Positions 48,115 through 56,659 of a stretch of 56,659 bases of DNA are shown here, piece after piece (within the stretch, counting starts at the first letter, position 1; each line of letters starts with the position of its first letter). This DNA comes from Lentisphaerae bacterium RIFOXYA12_FULL_48_11. Its GTDB lineage: Bacteria; Verrucomicrobiota; Kiritimatiellia; UBA8416; YA12-FULL-48-11. The notes below the pieces were generated by a model. The model did not search any database. It saw nothing but the letters and a program-made list of their open reading frames with translations, and had not been told where the DNA came from. Both the position numbers and the translations under genes were made by a program. The stretch lies in the NCBI GenBank assembly GCA_001804885.1, contig MHBM01000307.1, positions 28,111-84,769 on the forward strand. The letters are read 5' to 3'.

Positions 48115-48149
48115 AAAAGGCGCCCCGAATGGTTCGGGGCGCCTTTTTT
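48115..48149 (+). terminator. strong Rho-independent terminator after rpsA
   Basis: GGCGCCCCGAA and TTCGGGGCGCC form a GC-rich stem with a TGG loop, preceded by AAAA and followed by TTTTTT. It lies 38 bases after the rpsA stop and just before the tyrS start, so tyrS needs read-through or a promoter inside this short region. Confidence 0.92.
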
Positions 48150-48166
48150 CATGAGGATGTGATTTT

Positions 48167-49435
48167 ATGCCGAATGTACTTGATATACTCAAGGAACGAG
48201 GGCTTTTTGATAACGTCACTAGCGAGAACGTGCAGCAGGCATTGAATTCGCCAGTGACCGTTTATGCGGGCTTCGATCCTACGTCCGACAGCCTCCAGGT
48301 GGGTAATTTTGTTACCATTATGGCTCTTTGTCATTTCCAGAGATGCGGACACAAAGTGATCGCTGTTGTTGGAGGTGCAACGGGGATGATCGGCGATCCA
48401 TCAGGAAAGACTTCAGAGCGCAGCCTTCTAAGTATTGAGCAGATCGGGGTTAATCAGGAAGGCATAAAAGAGAACCTTTCCAGATTTCTTGATTTCAAGC
48501 ATCCTAAAGCGCCTGCGCGGATTGTTAACAACCACGATTGGCTCGGCCAGTTCAGTTTTATTGGCTTTCTCCGTGACGTTGGAAAGCATTTTAGGATGGG
48601 GGCCATGCTTGGGAAGGAGAGTGTACGCACAAGGCTTGATAGTGAAAGCGGTATGAGCTTTACAGAGTTCAGTTATCAGATGCTGCAGGCTTACGATTTT
48701 CTGAAACTGTACGATGATCTTGGTTGTACTTTTCAGATTGGTGGTTCTGATCAGTGGGGTAATATTACTGCAGGAACCGACCTGATAAGGAAGTTACGAG
48801 CGGTTGAGGCTTACGGAGTGACGCTTCCGCTGGTGTGTGACAGTACCGGGCAGAAGTTTGGGAAGAGTGCAGGGAATGCAATATACCTAGATCATAAGAA
48901 GACATCTTACTACGATTTTTACCAGTTCTTTGTACGAACAGCCGATGCCGATGTTGTACGTTTCCTTAAGATCTTTACATTTCTACCGCTTGATGAGATT
49001 CGCCAATTGGAAGAGATGGTCGTAAAAGAACCAGAAAAGAGGGAAGCTCAGAAACGCCTTGCACAGGAGATTACAAAAACAGTTCACGGCGAAAATGGCT
49101 TGAAGGTCGCGCTTGGTGCGAGTGCTGTTCTTTTTGGTGAGGAAATGGATGAGCTTCATGCGGAAGATCTTATAAGTATTTTTGCCAATGTTCCATCTGT
49201 GGAACTGCCGATTAGCCGGATCGTAAATTTGCCGGCTATAGATGTTGCAGTTGCTGCAGGCCTTTGCAAGAGCAAGGGAGAGGCACGCAGACTTGTGGAA
49301 AGCGGGGGACTTTATATCAATAATAAGCGGATTGATGGTATACAGGTGGTAATCAAGCCTTCTGACATAGTAGATAACCGTGTTGTTGTGCTCAGGTCAG
49401 GGAAGAAGACCTACCTCCTGCTTAAAATAACGTAG
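48167..49435 (+). CDS. tyrS: Tyrosyl-tRNA synthetase
   Basis: TyrRS charges tRNA-Tyr. The 422-residue product has the class I HIGH-type segment (AGFDPTSDSLQVGN, about 35-47), YQMLQAYDF and GGSDQWGNI with the tyrosine-binding residues, the KMSKS-type KFGKSAGNAIYL (about 230), and a C-terminal S4 RNA-binding domain (about 350-420; CKSKGEARRLVESGG). Length and layout match the TyrZ/TyrS group with an S4 tail. GAGGATG lies upstream of the ATG, which is only 17 bases from the rpsA terminator. Confidence 0.95.
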   Translation: MPNVLDILKERGLFDNVTSENVQQALNSPVTVYAGFDPTSDSLQVGNFVTIMALCHFQRCGHKVIAVVGGATGMIGDPSGKTSERSLLSIEQIGVNQEGIKENLSRFLDFKHPKAPARIVNNHDWLGQFSFIGFLRDVGKHFRMGAMLGKESVRTRLDSESGMSFTEFSYQMLQAYDFLKLYDDLGCTFQIGGSDQWGNITAGTDLIRKLRAVEAYGVTLPLVCDSTGQKFGKSAGNAIYLDHKKTSYYDFYQFFVRTADADVVRFLKIFTFLPLDEIRQLEEMVVKEPEKREAQKRLAQEITKTVHGENGLKVALGASAVLFGEEMDELHAEDLISIFANVPSVELPISRIVNLPAIDVAVAAGLCKSKGEARRLVESGGLYINNKRIDGIQVVIKPSDIVDNRVVVLRSGKKTYLLLKIT

Positions 49436-49465
49436 GCCTCCGCGGCCGGACGATCCTGGAGCTAA

Positions 49466-52300
49466 ATGAGCAGAGAAGGTATTCTAATAGCAGGTGCTAG
49501 AGAGCACAACCTGCAGAATATTACTGTAACAATACCACGTAACAAGATTACCGTGATTACCGGCCTTAGTGGCTCTGGCAAGTCGTCTCTTGCTTTCGAT
49601 ACTTTGTATGCTGAAGGTCAGCGAAGGTACGTCGAAAGCCTTTCAGCTTATGCTCGGCAGTTTCTCGACCAGATGCAAAAGCCGGACGTCGACTATATCG
49701 ACGGACTTTCCCCCGCAATTTCCATAGAGCAGCGGACTGCAGGCTCAAACCCCCGTTCTATCGTGGCAACTTCAACTGAAATACATGATTATCTGCGTCT
49801 TCTTTATGCGAGCATAGGTCAGCGGCATTGTCCACGGTGTAGAAGAATTGTAGGGAAGCAAAGCGCTGAGCAAATTGTGGAGCAACTGCTCCAGTTGACG
49901 GTACGGACTAAGATTTCGGTTCTGAGCCCCATGGTTAAAGGGAAAAAGGGGCGGCATGAAGATATTTTTGACCTCATAAGGAAACAGGGCTTTGTCCGAT
50001 GCAGGGTGGATGGCCAGATGTATGAAGTGGAATCAGTACCAGAACTGGACAAGAAAAAGAATCACAGTATAGAGGCTGTAGTTGACCGCCTGATAATAAC
50101 CGGGAAAATACGGACAAGGCTAACTGATTCAGTCGAGCTTGCGCTTAAGTATGGGAATGGAACACTTATTGTTGTAATCCAGCCGGAAGAAGGTAAATCA
50201 TCAGAATCGCTCATGTCAGAGAAGAATGCCTGTCCTCACTGTTCTATAAGTTTTGAGGAGCTGCAGTCCCGCCACTTTTCGTTCAACAGTCCATATGGAG
50301 CGTGTCCCACGTGCTCTGGTCTCGGCACGCACCTGATATTTGACGAGGAGCTGGTTATTCCTGACGCTGAATTGTCGATTAATGACGGGGCAATTAAGGC
50401 ATGGCGGCGTGGAGGGCGCCGGTTGTTGATATACTACAAGGGTCTCTTGCGTGCATTATCCGAACACTACAAGTTCAGCCTGGATATTCCATTCAAGGAG
50501 ATTGATCCGGGAATAAGGAAGATACTTTTGTATGGATCAGGAGAAGAGGATGTTCAATTTGGGTTCTGGCGCGGAGGTGCGTGGCGCAAGTATGATAAAC
50601 CTTTTGAGGGTATAATTCCCAACCTGATGAGAAGATATCAGGAAACCGAAAGTGATTTTGTGAGGCAGAGACTTAGGGAACATATGAGCCGGCAGTCCTG
50701 TCCAGATTGCAAGGGCGCAAGGCTGAAGCCTGAGGTGATTGCCTGTACTGTTGAAGGCAAATCAATAGTGGATGTTTCTGCCATGTCGGTCCGGAAGGCT
50801 GGAGATTTCTTTGGTTCATTGAGTCTTACTCCACAGCATATGAATATTGCCGGCGAGGTGTTGAAGGAGATTAACCGCCGTCTAAAGTTTCTTGCCGATG
50901 TGGGCCTTGATTATATCACTCTCGACCGGGAGAGTGGTACTCTTTCCGGTGGCGAGGCTCAGCGCATCAGGCTGGCCACACAGATCGGATCAGGGTTGGT
51001 TGGTGTCCTGTATGTTCTCGATGAGCCGACGATAGGATTGCATGTAAGGGATAACCAGAGACTGATCAGGATGCTGAAGGAGCTAAGAGATCTTGGTAAC
51101 ACAGTTGTGGTGGTGGAGCATGACGAGGAAACGATAAGGGAAGCCGATTATGTCATCGATCTGGGCCCAGGTGCAGGCAGATTAGGCGGACAGGTTATCA
51201 GTCAGGGTACAGTGCCTCAATTGCTTGCAAATCCTGATTCTCTGACTGCCAGGTATTTGAACAAGAACGAAGAAATCGGGGTGCCTTATCTTCGCAAGAA
51301 ACCGGAAGCCGGTTACCTGATAATCCATGGCGCATCTGAGAATAACTTGAAGAATATTGATGTTCAAATACCGTTCGGACTGTTGGTTTGTGTTACCGGT
51401 GTTTCTGGCAGCGGAAAAAGTACCCTGGTGGATGATATTCTGAGACGTGCTCTGTTCAGGAAGTTTTATGATTCAAAAGAGCGGCCTGGTAAGTATGATA
51501 AGATAACGGGAGTTAGTAAACTTGATAAAGTGATCGTGATAGACCAGTCCCCGATAGGTCGGACACCGCGAAGTAATCCGGCAACTTACACGGGAGCATT
51601 TACATTCATTCGTAAACTTTTTGCTGAAACCCCGGCATCCAAGGTAAGGGGGTATAAAGAGGGCCGTTATAGCTTTAATGTTAAAGGGGGGCGTTGTGAA
51701 ACATGCCAGGGTGATGGTATAATTAAACTTGAGATGCATTTCCTGCCAGATGTTTATGTAACGTGCGAGCAGTGTCGAGGAATGCGGTACAACGCGGAAA
51801 CCCTTGAAGTCAGATATGCCGGAAAGAATATTGCAGAGGTTCTTTCCATGACGATCGATGATGCTTCGGAATTTTTCAAGAATGTCCCTATGATCGAACG
51901 CAAGCTTCGGACTCTTTCAGAAGTAGGACTTGGTTACTTGCATTTAGGGCAGTCTGCGACTACTCTTTCGGGTGGTGAAGCGCAGCGTGTTAAGTTGTCG
52001 GCAGAGCTGAGTAAGACGGCTACTGGGACAACTATGTATCTTCTTGACGAACCAACCACTGGTTTGCATTTCGCCGACACCGAGCGGCTCATCCATGTGC
52101 TGTTGCGGTTGAGGGATGCTGGCAATACGGTTGTGGTCATCGAACATAACATGGACGTGATAAAGACTGCAGATTACGTGATTGATCTTGGTCCTGAGGG
52201 TGGAGATGAAGGTGGTCGAATTGTTGCTTGCGGAACACCGGAAATTGTAGCGAAGTGCAAGGAATCGCATACAGGTAAAGTACTGAAAGAAATTTTATAA
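49466..52300 (+). CDS. uvrA: Excinuclease ABC subunit A
   Basis: UvrA recognises DNA damage in nucleotide excision repair with UvrB. The 944-residue product has two ABC ATPase halves. Walker A motifs are GLSGSGKSSLAFDTLYAEGQ and GVSGSGKSTLVDDIL. The signature and Walker B stretches are TLSGGEAQRIRLA ... VLDEPTIGLH and TLSGGEAQRVKLS ... LLDEPTTGLH. Two CxxC zinc modules (CPHC ... CPTC, and CETC ... CEQC) and the UvrB-binding insertion are in place. The length is as in E. coli (940). It follows tyrS by 30 bases. No uvrB or uvrC is in the window. Confidence 0.97.
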   Translation: MSREGILIAGAREHNLQNITVTIPRNKITVITGLSGSGKSSLAFDTLYAEGQRRYVESLSAYARQFLDQMQKPDVDYIDGLSPAISIEQRTAGSNPRSIVATSTEIHDYLRLLYASIGQRHCPRCRRIVGKQSAEQIVEQLLQLTVRTKISVLSPMVKGKKGRHEDIFDLIRKQGFVRCRVDGQMYEVESVPELDKKKNHSIEAVVDRLIITGKIRTRLTDSVELALKYGNGTLIVVIQPEEGKSSESLMSEKNACPHCSISFEELQSRHFSFNSPYGACPTCSGLGTHLIFDEELVIPDAELSINDGAIKAWRRGGRRLLIYYKGLLRALSEHYKFSLDIPFKEIDPGIRKILLYGSGEEDVQFGFWRGGAWRKYDKPFEGIIPNLMRRYQETESDFVRQRLREHMSRQSCPDCKGARLKPEVIACTVEGKSIVDVSAMSVRKAGDFFGSLSLTPQHMNIAGEVLKEINRRLKFLADVGLDYITLDRESGTLSGGEAQRIRLATQIGSGLVGVLYVLDEPTIGLHVRDNQRLIRMLKELRDLGNTVVVVEHDEETIREADYVIDLGPGAGRLGGQVISQGTVPQLLANPDSLTARYLNKNEEIGVPYLRKKPEAGYLIIHGASENNLKNIDVQIPFGLLVCVTGVSGSGKSTLVDDILRRALFRKFYDSKERPGKYDKITGVSKLDKVIVIDQSPIGRTPRSNPATYTGAFTFIRKLFAETPASKVRGYKEGRYSFNVKGGRCETCQGDGIIKLEMHFLPDVYVTCEQCRGMRYNAETLEVRYAGKNIAEVLSMTIDDASEFFKNVPMIERKLRTLSEVGLGYLHLGQSATTLSGGEAQRVKLSAELSKTATGTTMYLLDEPTTGLHFADTERLIHVLLRLRDAGNTVVVIEHNMDVIKTADYVIDLGPEGGDEGGRIVACGTPEIVAKCKESHTGKVLKEIL

Positions 52301-52301
52301 A

Positions 52302-54866
52302 ATGATTAAACTTACTCCAGTATTGATGCATGGGTATACCGCAATCATTGCGTCTTTCATGTGTTTTTCGGTATCTGCGCAAGCTCGGACGAATAATATT
52401 GGTAAATTTGATGCGCCAGCTCTGTTGAAGGCGGGTAAAGCTGCCATGGAAGATAAATTGTACGAACTTGCGCAGACCCAGTTTGAGGAATACCTTAAAA
52501 ATACACCTTCGACCGGTAGTGATGTTGAAGAATCTTTAATTCTATTGATGCGTGCATTGCATGAGCAGGGTAAGAATGCTGAAATACTGGCGTTACATAA
52601 AAGCAAGAGAAGTCTGCTTGATAAAGCCGAAAAGGCAGATGTTTTCACGTTCTGGCGTGCTTTTTCTCTGTATGAGATTGGTAAGTACAATGATGCCCTG
52701 AAGGAATTGACTGAATTCGGAAAAAAATATCCGTCAAGTGAATATTCTGGAAGGTGCTTGCGACTGATGGCATGGAGCTACATCAAAATAGGCCAAACCG
52801 CTGAAGCTCTAAAGGCTTTTTCAGATTATGATCGTGTTTTTGGCAATGCCCCAGAGGCGGCCCTGAACCTCCTCGAGTGGGGGAAGATTCTTCTGTCTGT
52901 GAAGAAAACTGAGGAGGCGCATAATGTATTCTCACGTCTTATCAAAATGACGCAGGACCAGGCTGTAGTCCACAGCGGTTTATACTGGTATGGCATGACC
53001 CTGATTGAAGAGAAGAAGTGGGATGAAGCGTCTTCTATGCTCTTGGGCCTTGCTGCAAATACGAAAATCAAGGAAGATCTTCGGGCGGAAGCCCTCCTCG
53101 CGGTCGCGGTGCCGTTAAATGCAGTTTCCAGGAAAGATGATGCGCTTGATGCCTTGCGCCGTGGTATTGAGCTGGCAAAGAGTTCCGAATTAAAACAAAG
53201 AGCCGAATTCGAATTTGCAAAATACCTTTTAGAAATTGGCCGACTCGATCAGGGGATTCCACTCTTAAAGCAGTGGATAGTCAGGGATCCTTCGAATCCC
53301 CTTGCGGAATCAGCGCAGCTTAAGATTGCCGCTTCACTCATGGAAAACAGGAAGTATAAGGAATCAGTTGATGAGTATCAGTACTTTCTCGAGACATTTA
53401 CCAATGTCGCAGGCCAGGCGGAAGCTCTTGCCGGTAAGGGCTGGGCCCTGATTGGTTTGAACCGATATGCTGAATCGGCCTCGACATTCCTGAAAGCCTT
53501 CAATCTATTTTCTGATCCGGCAAAAAAAGAATCGTGTCTGTTCAAAGTCGGTGATGCATATTACATGAACAGCCAGTTCAGTCTTGCTATGGAAACATAC
53601 GAGCGTTTCCTGAAGGAATTTTCCCAGTCAAAGCTGTGTGCTAATGCATTGTTTCAGGTTGGTGAGTGTATTGCCCGCGTTGATAAACCGTCGGCGGCTG
53701 AAGCAAAGTTCAGGGATGTAAGCGAGAAATATCCGGATACCACTTTTGCAGAAGAAGCTCTTATGCGTATCGGCGAGTTAAGGATGTCAGAGGGTAAATG
53801 GCTTGAAGGAATTTTTGCGTTCAATAAGGTTATGGGGTCGTATTCTAATGGAATGATGTATGCCCAGGCGTTGCATGGGCGCGGAGTAGCAAAATACCAG
53901 TTAACGCGGTTTGATGAAGCTCTCAAAGATTTTTCGACAGTTACCAACAGGTTTATCACAAGCCCTGTCTATGAACATTCATTTTATATGACCGGGCGTT
54001 GTTCCTATTGGCTGGGTGATGATGCAAAGGCAATGTTGCTTTGCAGGGATTTTATAAAAAAATACCCGGATTCACAGTGGGCTCCCGAGGCGATGTTCTG
54101 GATGGCGAACCATGAATACAATGAATCGTCCTACGAGACGGCAGAAAAAGATTTTCTCGCGTTTGTGCAGAAATATCCCAAGAACGCTTATGCTGAGAAT
54201 GCACTCTACTGGGCCGGAATGGCGGCATCTAAACGTAAGGAATACATACGGTCAATCGAGCTGCTGTCAAGGCTGGCCAAGGAATATCCTGAAAGTAAAA
54301 AAATGGTTGAAGCCCGTTTTGCTCAGGCAGAAGCGCTTGTTGAGCTCGCCAGATTTTCTGAGGCCATTCTGATTTATGAAGAAATAATTACCAAGTATCC
54401 TTCAAGTTCAATTATCATCGCGGCGTGGGGGCGAAAGGGTGACTGCCAGTTCAGCCTGGGTGCAGATGATAGAAAGAGATACGAGGAAAGTATCGAGTCA
54501 TTCAGAGTTGTTTCCAACAATTCGGCGGCCAGCCCTGATCAGGTGCTCCGTGCTGAATACCAGGTCGGGCGATGCATGGAAAAACTGGGAAGAATACCTG
54601 AGGCATTTCAGCAGTATTACAAGAATGTTATTCTGCGCTTTTTCGAGGCGAAGGAGAAGGGCGTTGTCCATAATGAGGCTTGCAAGGTATGGTTTACGAG
54701 GGCAGTATTAAATGCCGCTGATCTTATGGAAAGTAAGAAAGACTGGCGTGCGGCCGTCAGTGTGTTGGAACGTTTGATTAGTGCGGGAGTTTCTGGTTCC
54801 AACGAGGCACGTGTTCGTATTGCCAAACTCAAGGCTGAGCATTGGTGGCTCTTTTATAACGAATGA
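52302..54866 (+). CDS. Long periplasmic TPR-repeat protein upstream of tolQ
   Basis: The 854-residue product has a signal peptide (about 1-28; GYTAIIASFMCFSVSAQA) and then many tetratricopeptide repeats to the end. Examples are EALKAFSDYDRVFGNAPEAA, YESSIESFRV and FSLAMETYERFLKEFSQSK, with PDSQWAPEAMFWMAN and similar repeats. Several repeats match the YbgF/CpoB or outer-membrane-assembly (BamD-like) tol-pal system TPR type (KYPDTTFAEEAL). It starts one base after uvrA and its stop overlaps an alternative tolQ start, so it probably forms a transcription unit with the Tol genes. CpoB proteins are about 260 residues, so this is a greatly enlarged form or a different protein. I see no anchor. Confidence 0.8.
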   Translation: MIKLTPVLMHGYTAIIASFMCFSVSAQARTNNIGKFDAPALLKAGKAAMEDKLYELAQTQFEEYLKNTPSTGSDVEESLILLMRALHEQGKNAEILALHKSKRSLLDKAEKADVFTFWRAFSLYEIGKYNDALKELTEFGKKYPSSEYSGRCLRLMAWSYIKIGQTAEALKAFSDYDRVFGNAPEAALNLLEWGKILLSVKKTEEAHNVFSRLIKMTQDQAVVHSGLYWYGMTLIEEKKWDEASSMLLGLAANTKIKEDLRAEALLAVAVPLNAVSRKDDALDALRRGIELAKSSELKQRAEFEFAKYLLEIGRLDQGIPLLKQWIVRDPSNPLAESAQLKIAASLMENRKYKESVDEYQYFLETFTNVAGQAEALAGKGWALIGLNRYAESASTFLKAFNLFSDPAKKESCLFKVGDAYYMNSQFSLAMETYERFLKEFSQSKLCANALFQVGECIARVDKPSAAEAKFRDVSEKYPDTTFAEEALMRIGELRMSEGKWLEGIFAFNKVMGSYSNGMMYAQALHGRGVAKYQLTRFDEALKDFSTVTNRFITSPVYEHSFYMTGRCSYWLGDDAKAMLLCRDFIKKYPDSQWAPEAMFWMANHEYNESSYETAEKDFLAFVQKYPKNAYAENALYWAGMAASKRKEYIRSIELLSRLAKEYPESKKMVEARFAQAEALVELARFSEAILIYEEIITKYPSSSIIIAAWGRKGDCQFSLGADDRKRYEESIESFRVVSNNSAASPDQVLRAEYQVGRCMEKLGRIPEAFQQYYKNVILRFFEAKEKGVVHNEACKVWFTRAVLNAADLMESKKDWRAAVSVLERLISAGVSGSNEARVRIAKLKAEHWWLFYNE

Positions 54867-54889
54867 TAAAGAGAGATGAGGAGGACCTC

Positions 54890-55537
54890 ATGTTTATGGA
54901 TTTATTAAGAGAAGGTGGGCCGGTATGTTGGGTAATTGTAGCGTGCGGGTTGTTTGCCTTTGGGGTTTTTATTGAACGTGGCCTGCATCTTCACCGTGCG
55001 AGAATCAAGTATGACGACTTTTTAAAGGGCATTTTTAACATTCTTGGCAGGAATAATATACAGGAAGCCATTGCGATATGCGAGGAAACTCCTGGCCCTG
55101 TTGCTTATCTGGTTAAAACCGCAATTCTTCATCGAGATGATCCGAAGGATGTTATTCGTAACGCTGTTGATGATGCCAGTCTCGCAGAAATATCAAGAAT
55201 GGAGCGACGCCTTGTTGTTATTGCCACCGTGGCGCAGATTGCGCCTTTGCTGGGGTTGTTGGGAACCGTTCTGGCTATGGTTCAAGGGCTTATTGTCCTG
55301 CAGCAGCAGGCAAAGTTAATACAGTCGGTGGATATAATGGGGCTTTTAAGCCAAGCATTGATTTGTACTGCGGCAGGGTTGACTGTGGCAATTCCATGCT
55401 ATGCGGCATTCAATCTTCTGGTAGTCAAGATTGACCGACTGGTCCTCGACATGGAAAGGGCCAAGTCTGAATTGGTTGGTTTCCTGACGGGGGCAATGTC
55501 GGGTTCTTCGGAGAGTGATTTGAATGATAAGGCGTGA
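54890..55537 (+). CDS. tolQ: TolQ/ExbB-type proton channel protein
   Basis: TolQ/ExbB forms the proton channel that energises TolA or TonB. The product (215 residues from ATG 54890) has the three-helix pattern: PVCWVIVACGLFAFGVFIER, then QIAPLLGLLGTVLAMVQGL (the GLLGTVxGM segment of helix 2) and ALICTAAGLTVAIPCYAAF (AxxTTAxGLxVAIP segment of helix 3). The ATG at 54890 follows GAGGAGG and is preferred over 54863. A TolA-type fragment and tolB sit at the left edge of the window, so TolQ is preferred over ExbB. Confidence 0.9.
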   Translation: MFMDLLREGGPVCWVIVACGLFAFGVFIERGLHLHRARIKYDDFLKGIFNILGRNNIQEAIAICEETPGPVAYLVKTAILHRDDPKDVIRNAVDDASLAEISRMERRLVVIATVAQIAPLLGLLGTVLAMVQGLIVLQQQAKLIQSVDIMGLLSQALICTAAGLTVAIPCYAAFNLLVVKIDRLVLDMERAKSELVGFLTGAMSGSSESDLNDKA

Positions 55538-56021
55538 TAAATTCATCAGTCTGGCATCTAGTGGTTTGCGGACACGTTACTTCCCGAAAAGCAGACTGGG
55601 ACATGGGTTGGTGAGTGTAGCTCCGTGGGTTAACCTCGTTCTGCTTCTGTTTTTCTTCGTTATTGTTGACAAGAAATTTCTTCTTGAACCCGGAGTGCTG
55701 GTTGACTTGCCGAAGACCTCTATTGAACAGGGGTCTCCATTCGGGCTTACCGCTGTTGTCATGTCCATAAAAGGTTCGGAAGGAAACGAAAGAGAAGAGA
55801 TTGTTTTTTTTGATGATGTCCGGTACAGGATGAAACAGGAAGAACAGCGGAAGAGACTTCAACGGGCTTTTTCCTCAAGGATAAGAGATGGGCATGACTT
55901 GGTACTATTAATACAGGCGGACAGGCAAGTTTTGCACGGAACTGTTATGGATATCATGAACATGGCACTGGTGGCGGGGATGGACAAGGTAAATATTGCA
56001 GCCAGGCCTTCTGCGCAATGA
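55524..56021 (+). CDS. tolR: TolR/ExbD-type protein
   Basis: TolR/ExbD pairs with TolQ/ExbB. The 165-residue product has one N-terminal membrane helix (SVAPWVNLVLLLFFFVIVDK) in which the conserved Asp of the family's D-x-x-L pattern is Asn or displaced (APWVNLVLLL). The usual periplasmic domain follows (VLVDLPKTSIEQG, LVLLIQADRQVLHGTVMDIMNMALVAGMDKVNIA). It overlaps tolQ by 14 bases and the next gene by 4 bases. The missing channel Asp is worth checking by alignment. Confidence 0.85.
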   Translation: MIRRDKFISLASSGLRTRYFPKSRLGHGLVSVAPWVNLVLLLFFFVIVDKKFLLEPGVLVDLPKTSIEQGSPFGLTAVVMSIKGSEGNEREEIVFFDDVRYRMKQEEQRKRLQRAFSSRIRDGHDLVLLIQADRQVLHGTVMDIMNMALVAGMDKVNIAARPSAQ

Positions 56022-56659
56022 ACAGAACTGTAAATATTTCTGTTTGGCTAAGAATGTTTCGAATGAAAAGGTCGACCACGGCCTACCAGCCGCGGTGGTT
56101 GAGCATTCCTTCTGTAGTTATCGCAGTCATGTGGATGATGCTTTGGTTGTTATGGCCGCAGGGGGCAAAGTTGAATATGGTACGGACGCAGGTACAGATG
56201 TCACCGCGAGTGGCTTTTGTTTCGGCCGGTGAGAATATGTTTACAAAGCCGCTATCATTCAATACATGGAAAACATCAGATGAGAGCGGCGAGTCGGTTC
56301 CTGTTGTACCATGGCTGGAGCAAAGAGCGGCTCGATGTTTGGAGAGACCTGTGTCGTTCGTCGAAGAATATGCAAGCGGCAGAATGGCTGGAATCAACGG
56401 ACATGTTTTGCGGGGAATGGAGAGTTACAGGCCAGTTTGGGAAGATGCGCCAGTGTTCAATATCGGAACAAACAGCCATATGTGTTTAACGGTTGAACTC
56501 ATGGGGGAGCTAAAAGGCCGTGGGTTTATAATTCCTGATTTCCTCCATGAAATAAAGAACAATGATACACCATGGCTCATTACCGTTTTTGTTGAAATAG
56601 ACAAATCCGGAAAGGTTGAGAATGTATTTCTTGATTCCGGTTCAGAGTATAAAGAAATA
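56018..56659 (+). CDS. TonB-like periplasmic energy-transducer protein, 3' end cut by window
   Basis: The frame opens with ATG 56018 in an ATGA overlap with tolR and is open to the window end (214 codons). The N-terminus is basic, followed by one membrane helix (about 28-47; WLSIPSVVIAVMWMMLWLLW). A roughly 125-residue region of no recognised family follows. From about residue 190 there is a TonB_C-like strand pair (PWLITVFVEIDKSGKVENVF). The position after tolQR fits a TonB/TolA-type partner. The middle region is not the usual Pro- or Ala/Lys-rich rod. Whether it is the same protein as the fragment at the left edge cannot be told here. Confidence 0.72.
   Translation, partial: MNRTVNISVWLRMFRMKRSTTAYQPRWLSIPSVVIAVMWMMLWLLWPQGAKLNMVRTQVQMSPRVAFVSAGENMFTKPLSFNTWKTSDESGESVPVVPWLEQRAARCLERPVSFVEEYASGRMAGINGHVLRGMESYRPVWEDAPVFNIGTNSHMCLTVELMGELKGRGFIIPDFLHEIKNNDTPWLITVFVEIDKSGKVENVFLDSGSEYKEI

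Overview
This is a chromosomal segment from a Gram-negative bacterium of moderate GC content. Outer-membrane systems are present (Tol-Pal, lipoproteins, a GmhA-type heptose enzyme, TonB-like proteins), along with Tat, tmRNA, dnaE, ligA, uvrA, tyrS and rpsA. Several traits together suggest the PVC superphylum, most likely a Lentisphaerota/Kiritimatiellota-like anaerobe: large Ser/Thr kinases with a DWG in place of DFG, a lone protein with autotransporter-type beta-strand repeats, FucI beside an animal-like xylulokinase, and an NfnAB-type electron-bifurcating pair. The taxonomic placement is inference.

Layout. 1-3.5 kb (+): the end of a TonB/TolA protein, then tolB, pal, tatA, tatC and a hairpin terminator. 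3.5-7.2 kb: divergent fucI and XYLB-like kinase genes with two dyads between them. 7.4-11.6 kb (-): a Ser/Thr kinase gene overlapping ligA, whose product carries a coiled-coil insert. 11.8-14 kb (+): murG, an fmdB-family gene and thpR. 13.9-15.6 kb: manA and a LysM lipoprotein. 15.6-25 kb (-): dnaE, a 1622-residue GYF_2/coiled-coil protein and a membrane coiled-coil protein. 25.1-26.5 kb (+): gmhA and a secreted protein. 26.5-29.9 kb (-): a NifU-domain protein, a secreted protein and NfnA/NfnB. 30.0 kb (+): acylphosphatase. 30.3-36.8 kb (-): two paralogous transmembrane kinases that combine zinc ribbon, kinase, membrane segment, TPR, LRR and C-type-lectin domains. 36.9-37.3 kb (+): ssrA (tmRNA). 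37.4-39.4 kb (-): two nuclease-fold proteins, one PIN and one PD-(D/E)XK. 39.6-42.8 kb: a beta-strand-repeat surface protein with a near-consensus promoter, a WYL regulator and ClpS. 43.1-46.1 kb (+): a pilin-like cluster. 46.1-52.3 kb (+): rpsA, tyrS and uvrA. 52.3 kb to the end (+): a long TPR protein, tolQ, tolR and a TonB-like protein cut by the window edge.

How the parts fit. The two ends carry complementary parts of one Tol system: tolQ, tolR and tonB-like at the right edge, and tolA-end, tolB and pal at the left edge. Most of the rest is housekeeping (replication, repair, translation, envelope). The parts worth a second look are the receptor-like kinase pair, the GYF_2 coiled-coil giant with its membrane neighbour, the LigA insertion, and the unassigned nuclease pair beside ssrA.
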